Positions 23,401-31,568 of a stretch of DNA of 64,000 bases are shown here, piece by piece. How positions within the stretch are numbered: the stretch's first letter is position 1; every line of letters starts with the position of its first letter. Both the position numbers and the translations under genes were made by a program. Source of the stretch: Nipponacmea schrenckii. Lineage: Eukaryota > Mollusca > Gastropoda > Lottiidae. The notes under the pieces are model-generated. The model ran no database searches and was not told where the DNA came from. It saw only the letters and a program-made list of their open reading frames with translations. Location: assembly GCA_030562195.1 (NCBI GenBank), contig JAUJPP010000007.1:20271769-20335768 (forward strand). The letters are read 5' to 3'.

Positions 23401-26400
23401 GGTATCATAGACAATAATTACCTTGATATCCAGGATGATATTGACAATGATCAGTTTGTTGTTGATGTAACAAGTATAGGGTATCATAGACAATAGTTAA
23501 CTTGATATCCAGGATGATATTGACAATGATTAGTTTGTTGTTGATGTAACAAGTATAAGGTATCATAGACAATAGTTACCTTGATATCCAGGATGATATT
23601 GACAATGATTAGTTTGTTGTTGATGTAACAAGTATAAGGTATCATAGACAATAGTTACCTTGATATCCAGGATGATATTGACAATGATCAGTTTGTTGTT
23701 GATGTAACAAGTATAGGGTATCATAGACAATAGTTACCTTGATATCCAGGATGATATTGACAATGATCAGTTTGTTGTTGATGTAACAAGTATAGGGTAT
23801 CATAGACAATAGTTACGTTGATATCCAGGATGATATTGACAATGATCGGTTTGTTGTTGATGTATACAAGTATAGGGTATCATAGACAATAATTACCTTG
23901 ATATCCAGGATGATATTGACAATGATCAGTTTGTTGTTGATGTAACAAGTATAGGGTATCATAGACAATAGTTAACTTGATATCCAGGATGATATTGACA
24001 ATGATTAGTTTGTTGTTGATGTAACAAGTATAAGGTATCATAGACAATAGTTACCTTGATATCCAGGATGATATTGACAATGATTAGTTTGTTGTTGATG
24101 TAACAAGTATAAGGTATCATAGACAATAGTTACCTTGATATCCAGGATGATATTGACAATGATTAGTTTGTTGTTGATGTAACAAGTATAGGGTATAATA
24201 GACAATAGTTACCTTGATATCCAGGATGATATTGACAATGATCAGTTTGTTGTTGATGTAACAAGTATAAGGTATCATAGACAATAATTACCTTGATATC
24301 CAGTATGATATTGACAATGATCAGTTTGTTGTTGATGTAACAAGTATAGGGTATCATAGACAATAGTTACCTTGATATCCAGGATGATATTGACAATGAT
24401 TAGTTTGTTGTTGATGTAACAAGTATAAGGTATCATAGACAACAATTACCTTGATATCCAGAATGATATTGACAATGATTAGTTTGTTGTTGATGTAACA
24501 AGTATAGGGTATAATAGACAATAATTACCTTGATATCCAGGATGATATTGACAATGATCAGTTTGTTGTTGATGTAAACAAGTATAGGGTATCATACAAT
24601 ATAAACAATGTCCATTCTTCAATATATCATCATCATTTGGTTTCATACTAGAATAAAAAATACAAAAGTCATTTCAAAGAGCAACCCATTTTGTAAATTT
24701 ATTTCACAAGATAGTATTAATTTAAGATGCAATGTGTGTTACATACAGAACTCTAGGATGAATTTCGTAACATCTACACTAAACTAACTGCTTACAAAAG
24801 GAATAAAAATCTGAGTAATATTCTTGTACAAGGCAGATTAGACTCCCGTTCATTACCTCCTTAAAGTAATAGTTTTGTATTTTTTGATCATTAGTTTATT
24901 TTGTAAATCTCTCGAGAAGTAGATTATTTCCTATCAATTTGATGTGTACTGAAATTCATAGCATAAACTCTTCTTGTGATCTAGGCCAGTGCTTCAATAG
25001 GAGAGTATCTCTTTAATACACTAAACATAAGAACATTAAGATCTATCAAATTAAAGAATAGATATGATTTCTCTTATACAAGATCTGTTTAAATAAAGAT
25101 GCAAAGCTCTGTTTTTACCAGAAAATACTATTAAACCTTCATAAGAATTTGATTTTAAAAACACCAATGTTTAATATTTTACAAAAATTTCCTTACTATT
25201 TGCAAGATGAGGAGACCAAGAACACCCAAGATGTCACCTATATGTCCTGAACCGTACTTACCGTCTTTTGCTATCCCTCTTCTTCATCAAACACTTTTGA
25301 GAATATACATCAGACAAACTAGACTTGAGATCAGTGACATTGAAAGCTGACATTTTATTTCTTGTTTTTGCTGTGTGCCCTTGTGAGGCAATATCCTGTA
25401 AAGAACAACACATCTTGGATTTCATTTTGTAGCATACAAAATTTAATGGGAAGTTGACATCCCATATTTTCCTTGCAATGTAATGGGTCAATTACAAGCA
25501 TTGTAGAGGTGACTATGGTCATAAAGATATTTACAATCCACAGTATTATTTTACCTTTGATGTCCACGACGATTATATCATATATTAACCTGTAGACGAA
25601 TCTATCGTAGGGGGGTTGATAGTAAAAAAGAACATAGTAAGTTAGATATAGACCTCAAACCCCTCTGTTAATATTCGAAAAAAATGTCTCAGGCAAGCCC
25701 TCGACCTTTTTTTTTCGAATATTAACCTCGTATCGGTCTATATCTTATACTTAAAATGGTACTTATTGTCAATTTCAATTCAGAATATGACCAGTATGTA
25801 ATAGTACAAGAAACATAGGAGATAGTCACAAACAGAATAACTTACAATAAAAACTTGTCTTGAAATCCTCTTTGGTCTGGCCTTCCGCTGATGTGCTTCC
25901 TGTATTTCTGTACCAATCTTGATTAATAACTTTTGTAGCCTATCATAGTCTATATCATTATGGCACCAAACTTTTAATACTGTCTGAGTTTGATTATTAT
26001 TCATCATCACTTTAGTTTCCACACCATCAATAACTACTATACTGTTGTATTTTTCACCAATTTTACTAAATTTTTTACCAATTTGTTCATGGGATTCCAA
26101 ATACTGACTATTTCCACCAAACAATGGTATGTAAACCCTTTTTTTAATTGGACATTTCCGTTTCTTTTTATTCATCAAACAAATGAAGTTCTTACTGTTG
26201 AATTTAGTTACTTTCTTCTTGCTTGGTGTATTATTTTCTCTACATAATGACTGTAAAAGTGAATAGTCTCCCTTTAATGCATTATGAAGAATAAGAAGAA
26301 ATTGTGAACCACTGTAATAAGATTGTGGTTTAATTGTAACAGTTGTTATAAAGCAAGTGATGTTGTTCACTAGATGTTCACAGTATCCACCTGATAGAAG

Positions 26401-27228
26401 TTTATCTATTATATCTCTCTGTAATACTTCTAGTTCTACTCCACAAGTTGTTACCTGTTCACTTTCTGTAATTATTTAAAAAAATCACACAATGATTAAT
26501 AACTTTTAATTTGATTTTTAATGACAAAAATAGATATTTAATTCTACAAACTTGGGAAATATAGATATTTAAATTTACAAACTTGGGAAAAATTTGGGCT
26601 CACACACAACTTCAAATTCTAAAATGACATCTCCTAGTAATGGGTAAATATAAAATGAAATCACCTAGTAATGGTAGACCTGGTAATGGTAGACTACATA
26701 CATTAAGCAATCAAAAAAGTCCCTGTTGTGCCTACAACCCAATTTTTTATGTGTTTTTCCTGTTTTAAGTCAGGAGAAATAACTCAAAAATTATTTGATT
26801 GTAGCCTACCAATTTTGAGATCTCATCAATATATACATGCTTACTAAGTTTCAAATTAAAACTGTAGACTTATCTTGCCTTTAAGCCAATTTTGATGAGT
26901 TTTTATAAAATCACAGGCAACTGTTATCAATTTCGATCTTGAATGAGACATCATCAATATATACATGAAGGGTGTACTAAGCCTCATCAAGATCTCATCT
27001 AACTTTTCCATCTCCTTGAGGAAGTGTGTTTTCAGACACATGAGCCATTGGAGGAATAATTGGGTGTATAAAGATTTGCCTACCTTTTGCTTTCCTAGTA
27101 CAAGAACATACTGCCATAGCATATCTCTGTACATATTTCTTCTGAATTATGTTTAATTTCCTTATACAATGACATACCTCATTGAATAAAATCTTATCAG
27201 AATGGTAAATACATTCATCTGCAGACAT
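20469..27228 (-). CDS. Unrecognised five-exon gene with Cys/His-rich C-terminus
   Basis: Five exons join in frame on the minus strand: 27228-27178, 26454-25846, 25395-25262, 24647-24529 and 20539-20469. Donors are GTATGT, GTAAGT, GTAAGT and GTAATT. Acceptors end in AG, and the phases (0, 0, 2, 1) match at every join. The total is 984 bases including the stop, 327 residues. I do not recognise the family. Residues 18-220 look globular with alternating hydrophobic segments (VLQRDIIDKLLSGG; SGSQFLLILHNALKGD). A basic patch at 113-123 (KKKRKCPIKKR) and another near 207-214 could be nuclear localisation signals. Residues 276-302 hold C279, C282, C288, H290, H296, C297 and H300, which may bind zinc. 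The tail is helical and charged (MRGDHIKKLQERE). Exon 2 has a second AG 11 bases upstream, at 26465, which would need a phase-1 partner, so 26454 is preferred. Intron 4 holds the 79-bp array made from exon 4. The 5' end is divergent from MTCH2, with about 520 bp between starts. Confidence 0.75.
20893..24528. repeat. 79-bp tandem array derived from an exon-intron junction
   Basis: About 46 head-to-tail units of 79 bp (occasionally 80, or shorter through small deletions) fill most of intron 4 of the minus-strand gene. On the minus strand a unit starts ATGATACCC, passes through TACATCAACAACAAACTGAT and CATCCTGGATATCAAG, and continues GTAACTATTGTCT. The first 66 bp equal the 3' part of exon 4 and the last 13 bp equal the start of its intron. 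Units vary at a few sites (GAT[C/T]AGT, CCA[G/T]GAT, AGTATA[A/G]GG on the plus strand). Most units lack one T present in the true exon, which breaks its frame. The unit at 20893 has lost the donor. Short minus-strand open frames are by-products of the repeat. Confidence 0.93.
24529..24647 (-). other. Founder exon 4 of the Cys/His-rich gene
   Basis: This unit at the edge of the array is bounded on the minus strand by a pyrimidine-rich acceptor (TTTTTTATTCTAG) and the donor AAG/GTAATT. It begins with the one base needed to complete the Arg codon left by exon 3 and ends in phase 1 to fit exon 5. It encodes residues 266-304 (MKPNDDDILKNG, then the CLYC and HCQYH ligands). Its sequence from ATGATACCC to the donor is the template for the downstream repeat. 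It carries TTTACATC where most repeats have TTACATC, which keeps its frame open. Confidence 0.8.
24748..24898 (+). repeat. Dispersed repeat, copy in intron 3
   Basis: This runs from GAACTCTAGGAT through CTGCTTACAAAAGGAATAAA, GAGTAATATTCTTGTACA and CTCCTTAAAGTAAT. A clearly related copy in the same orientation lies at 30879-31034. The copies differ by substitutions and small indels. No terminal repeats or coding capacity are visible. Confidence 0.65.
25638..25753. repeat. Inverted repeat / foldback element in intron 2
   Basis: The left arm carries AAGTTAGATATAGACC and GTTAATATTCGAAAAAAA. The right arm carries their reverse complements, TTTTTTTCGAATATTAAC and GGTCTATATCTTATACTT. The spacer is about 20 bases. 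The arms are imperfect but long enough to form a hairpin. It may be a small foldback or MITE-type element; no protein is encoded. Confidence 0.7.
26750..27010. repeat. Degenerate interspersed repeat in intron 1
   Basis: Contains GAAATAACTCAAAAATTATTTG and two copies of CATCAATATATACATG, each followed by an ACTAAG(T/C)(T/C)TCA phrase. These resemble the repeat at 19290-20190 (AATAACTCAAA, AAGTTTCATCAA). Minus-strand open frames over this block have no splice support and are probably by-products. Confidence 0.5.
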
Positions 27229-27748
27229 CTCTTAGAGTTAAAGTCTTCTGAATTCTGTAATATAGGGCCTACCATCATCATATTCATAAGGGATTAAACT
27301 ACCGGTATAAGAATACTAATACTTTTCTTTAGATGATCAATGATTTTATTTGCAATACCACAATACTCTATAGAGAGTTACAAGTTACCCTAAAAATGAC
27401 AACGATTTCAACAGCAATTAGCATGAAAGATCTTTTATTACCACAGTATGAGTATAGGATATCAAACCTTACCTTGTGTAAATAGTTTTCAGATTAATAA
27501 TAATTAATAGAGAACTACGGCACTTTGGCTTCAAGTTCAAATAACAACTTATGCCATTCTGAACATTGGTTAAAAACTTCATTTTTATATTTGCTTATCG
27601 ATGTTCCAGAAAAGTTGACTGACGAAATCATTGGAAATAATTCTGCTTAGACAAGCCAAATTTTTCTTACTGTCAAAAATGTAATATAAACAATACACAT
27701 CGCCCCCTATAAACATTACTTGCTCAAGGAAAGATAATCTTATTTCAA
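27229..27748. promoter_or_regulatory. Shared promoter region between divergent genes
   Basis: About 520 bp separate the ATG of the minus-strand Cys/His-rich gene (27228) from the first ATG of the plus-strand MTCH2-like frame. A TATA-like CTATAAAC at 27708-27715 would place the MTCH2 start of transcription near 27740. This favours translation from the second ATG at 27797. The arrangement suggests a bidirectional promoter; no other motif stands out. Confidence 0.45.
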
Positions 27749-27796
27749 ATGGAGTTACTCCCCTTATATTCGTCCAAGTTTCAATTCCAGGACAAA

Positions 27797-28693
27797 ATGG
27801 CTGCGATGATAGCTGCTCAATATGGCTTAGGGGCTACTGTGACAGGTATCCTGCATCCAATAGGTTATGCCAAGGTTTTGATGCAAGTTGGATTCGAACC
27901 TTTGCCGCCTCAACCTTCTGTTTCTTTTTTCGGCAGAGAACAATGGGTGTATCCAAACATATTCAAGTATATAGGTCACATTAAAAAAACGGATGGATTT
28001 TTGGGTTTGTACAGAGGAGTGTTTCCTAGGATTCTTTCAGGAGCAATTGGCAATGTTGTGCAAAACAACCTCATGGACGCTTTCAAAGAATCAAATAAAA
28101 ATTCGAAAGAAGTTTCTCCCGTTGTTCGGGAGACTGAAGACCAGTTGATGATATGGGCAAAAGAGTTCTGCAAGGAAACTTCACAGGAAACAATAGCTCG
28201 CTGTGTTGGATTGATAATTGGTCATCCCTTCCATGTCATTATGTTAAGAGGAATGATTCAGTTTGTTGGCAGAGAAACAAAATATGACTCAATATTTTCC
28301 TCAGTTGCTGAAATCTACCGAAATGATGGTATTTTAGGATTTTTTGCAGGAATAGTTCCTCGTCTGATCGGTGAAGTTATAACTATATGGATAACCAACT
28401 TTCTAGCACAGCTTATTAATAAATATTTAGTACACGAGAAGGATTTGCAGTCATATACAGCAGCTTCATGTGGTCTTTTTGTATCTTATGTTACCTACCC
28501 TTACATCTTGGTTAGCAACATCATGGCTGTCAATGGCTCGGGTCTTGAGGCATCATCACCACCCAGAATGCCTGAATATGAGAATAGTTTAGATTGTTTT
28601 AATTCACTTCGAGCCCAGAACCAATTAAAGAGAGGGTCAAGTTTATTCTGGCGTTATTATACTGGATATACCAGAATAACTAAATATTCTTAA
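27797..28693 (+). CDS. MTCH2: Mitochondrial carrier homolog 2 (MTCH2-like), intronless
   Basis: The frame is uninterrupted to 28693. From ATG 27797 it gives 298 residues (human MTCH2 has 303); an in-frame ATG at 27749 would add 16 residues. I chose 27797 because the product then aligns with the family N-terminus and the context AAAATGG is good. Family landmarks, numbered from the 27749 start, are AKVLMQVGFEPLPP at 41-54, HPFHVI at 159-164, YRNDGILGFFAGIVPRL at 190-206, TYPYILVSNIMAVN at 249-262 and RGSSLFWR at 295-302. MTCH2 is a divergent SLC25-family protein of the mitochondrial outer membrane. It inserts tail-anchored and other alpha-helical proteins and is a receptor for tBID. Vertebrate MTCH2 has many introns, so the single-exon structure suggests a retrocopy or intron loss; the open frame argues that it is functional. 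Confidence 0.95.
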   Translation: MAAMIAAQYGLGATVTGILHPIGYAKVLMQVGFEPLPPQPSVSFFGREQWVYPNIFKYIGHIKKTDGFLGLYRGVFPRILSGAIGNVVQNNLMDAFKESNKNSKEVSPVVRETEDQLMIWAKEFCKETSQETIARCVGLIIGHPFHVIMLRGMIQFVGRETKYDSIFSSVAEIYRNDGILGFFAGIVPRLIGEVITIWITNFLAQLINKYLVHEKDLQSYTAASCGLFVSYVTYPYILVSNIMAVNGSGLEASSPPRMPEYENSLDCFNSLRAQNQLKRGSSLFWRYYTGYTRITKYS

Positions 28694-28989
28694 TTAACGA
28701 ATTATAGGTTAACACTAACATTTATTCATGTCCATGCATTCTCTCAAATATCAGTGTGTTATTGATCTTATTTGAAAATAGTAATTGATCATACAGTACC
28801 AAATTTGTTATTGTAATAATGTAGATGAAAGACAATATACTTATATACCAGGAGTAAATGTATTTCTGGGCTAAAATCTTTAACATATTATTAGCAAATA
28901 CATTCTAGAGATAAGGGGTACTAGTAGGTTTTCTTTGAGATGTACAGGGGTTCTGTGCATAGCTCAGGTCCACGTAGAACTTATTTGGA

Positions 28990-28995
28990 AATAAA
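28990..28995 (+). terminator. Poly(A) signal AATAAA for MTCH2
   Basis: Canonical hexamer about 300 bases past the MTCH2 stop, followed by a T-rich run. Another AATAAA near 29183 is an alternative. I saw no genomic A-tract that would mark a recent retrocopy end. Confidence 0.5.
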
Positions 28996-31537
28996 CAAGA
29001 TTTTTTAGAATATTGTACCATAACCATATTTATTTCCTTTTATTTTATCTGATTTGATTAAAAGACAAAAAATAGTGTATAACACTTCTTAGTTAAATAT
29101 ATATTCTATGCCTAGGTCAGTTGTGCAGCTCTGCAGTATGTTCTATTTCTAGATTGTAAAGGTTAAGAGTTCCTCATAATAATAAACTGTGAAGGAGAGT
29201 TCTCAACTAGATTTCACCAAAGACTGATTTAATCTGATTATTTTAAAACTATTATTTAATACCCCCTTTTCTGGAGAGCCAGAGTATATTTTTATAAGTA
29301 TTTGTAATTATTTGTTTATTTAGGGATTTAAAGGTTCGTTTATCATTATGACCTGTTATAGAGCTAGGATTTATTAGCTACTCTGAATCATTTTCAACTA
29401 ATATGATTTTCTTGTAATATATTGCTTATTTATATTGGTACCTTTTGGTTAATCTTTAAAAACGTATAATTCACATATTTTATGTATCTTCCTTTATATT
29501 TTAATTCATGTTAATGTTAATTGTGCGGGTCATAAGATTTCTAACAAAGTTTTTATGTTGGCTGTCGGCCTTTAACTTAAGGAAATGCATTATTGAAACT
29601 AGTTAGAATGAAGAATTTTGCAGATTTAAGTAAATATGTAGAATATTGTGCACAGACAATACCAAAACTAAGTATGTAAATGTTGTGCCAACAGATTGTG
29701 CAACCCAATTAAGGGCATGTAATTAAGCTTTTGACAATCTTTTAAATACAATGTAGTTTAATTCGTTGAACATCATCCATAAAATATTACTTTCACATCT
29801 GTTATATGTTATATTAATTAAGCTTTGATTGATAAGGAATGTGAAATTTTACATCATTGCATATCTTGGTGTTTTCGCTTTATAGGACTTTTTGCGTTAG
29901 ATGTCATACAAATTTCGATGATAAAATCAATGTTTTTTAATGGCCTTTGTTTCTGTTATTTAGTTTTGTGACTAGATGAAATACACCTACTAACTCTCTG
30001 GCCCTACAAAGCAGTTTTTTGGAAATATTTTGCTCATAATAACTTAATTTTGAATTTTCTTTATTTTAGGAATAGAGTTTTTTTTATTTAATCAATGACA
30101 TTGTCCATGTGATGAACAGAAAGTAAGAATGTAAGACTATCCATTACATAAGTACTGTTTAGTGTTATGTCAGCTTTAAAGATAATTTCCTTAAGATTGA
30201 ATATACAAAATCCATTGAGTGAATGTTAGAAATGAAGTATTGTTTCTGTACTGTATTAGGATAATGAATGATAATACTAGATAAGACTTCTAACTAAATG
30301 AAACTGATAACTGATTACCATTTGTAATCCCTGAAAATTCAAATTTACTGTATTTTTATCAGGAATATGTGTGTTCAGAGTGTATACAAATAATATTTTA
30401 ATATTTAAATTTCACTGACAATGTTAAAATTATTGAATATAACTCATTTGTAAGCCTTTCATTTTATTATTTCATCATGAAATGTGCAGAAGCATGTTGT
30501 CTGAACTCAGATATCCATTTATCTGTCTGTCAAACATGGTTTTGACAACAAAACATAACTTAAACACAGCATTGCTATTTAAAGAGTTCTTTATACTACC
30601 TATCAACTGAGCCTTTATTTATATAAACTAAGTTCATGCACTTTATTTAGAATTAAGCTGAAAGGCCATGGTTTTTGGGTTGCATTCAGCAATTTTGCAT
30701 AATTGCTATATAAATACCTTTGTAGCAACTGAAAAAGGAGAGTTTCTGGATAGACCAATTGCAAACAGTTGTACCTCAAGGTCTTAATATCCACCATGAC
30801 AATCAGATTATACTTTTTGTCGCCACCTACAATTCTACAGCCCAAAATGCCCCTGTGATTGCAAAACGCTTTTATAAAGAACTCCAGGATAAATCCCTAA
30901 TATCTATACCAAATGTTTCGTGACTGCTTACAAAAAGAAAAAAAAATGTGAGTAATATTCTTGTACATGGTAGATTAGATCCCCTTTCATTATCTCCCTG
31001 AAGTAATCTTTTTGCATTTTTATCATTGCTTTATCTCTAATAACAGCTAAGAATTTCACATTGAATTTTGTCTTTTCTGTATATTGTGGAAGTTGTCATC
31101 AGGTTTACAGACAAAGTGTCAATGTATACCTGAAAATATTGATCAAAATATCTTCAATTTACGAGTTTTTGCTTTGCTTTATAATTAGACCACAAATATG
31201 GTTGTGGTTCGAAGCATTGATCAAAATAATGAGATATCTATATCTTCTAATGATATTCATTCATATGAAAGAGATAACATCTACCTTTTGTGGTCTGTGT
31301 TTACATGGGAAAAAATAAATTATGTCCCTTTATACTCTATCAAATATACCACGATCAAATAATGTGTATTTCCTTTCTATGAGGGATAATCTAAGCGGTA
31401 TATTTAACACATTATTATAATTCTCTTTTAGATTTTACCCTAATTGAAAGAGAAGGATAGGTTTTATTGACAAAGACATTCAAAATTTCAATAATTTTCA
31501 AAAAAGAAAAACAACAAATAATAACTATGAAAATAAA
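28996..31537. other. AT-rich spacer between MTCH2 and the tail-anchored protein gene
   Basis: No splice-bounded coding exon or RNA gene recognised. It contains one dispersed repeat copy at 30879-31034. The minus-strand frame at 30615-30845 has no recognisable domain and no splice context. Confidence 0.45.
30879..31034 (+). repeat. Dispersed repeat, second copy
   Basis: Same family and orientation as 24748-24898, recognisable by GAACTCCAGGAT, GACTGCTTACAAAAAG, GAGTAATATTCTTGTACA and CTCCCTGAAGTAAT. Confidence 0.65.
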
Positions 31538-31543
31538 TTTATT
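31538..31543 (-). terminator. Poly(A) signal AATAAA for the tail-anchored protein gene
   Basis: On the minus strand AATAAA lies about 25 bases past the stop codon at 31569, implying a very short 3' UTR. Confidence 0.5.
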
Positions 31544-31568
31544 TACATTTACATTACAAAAGAGACAA

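Noticed and set aside
21397..24363. Repeated minus-strand frames of 65-81 residues starting MSMIPYTC
   Set aside because: They are translations across successive 79-bp units. The reading passes through the donor sites into intron-derived bases, so they are not separate genes.
20893..24600. CRISPR array
   Set aside because: Units are contiguous with no unique spacers, and the context is an animal intron.
25846..26370. Treating the 196-residue minus-strand frame as a complete gene starting at 26370
   Set aside because: Its first codon is GTG, the frame extends further upstream to an acceptor, and the 3' side has a GTAAGT donor, so it is an internal exon.
26856..27134. 92-residue minus-strand frame in intron 1 of the Cys/His-rich gene
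   Set aside because: It overlaps a degenerate interspersed repeat, lacks splice sites that would fit the flanking exons and resembles no family.
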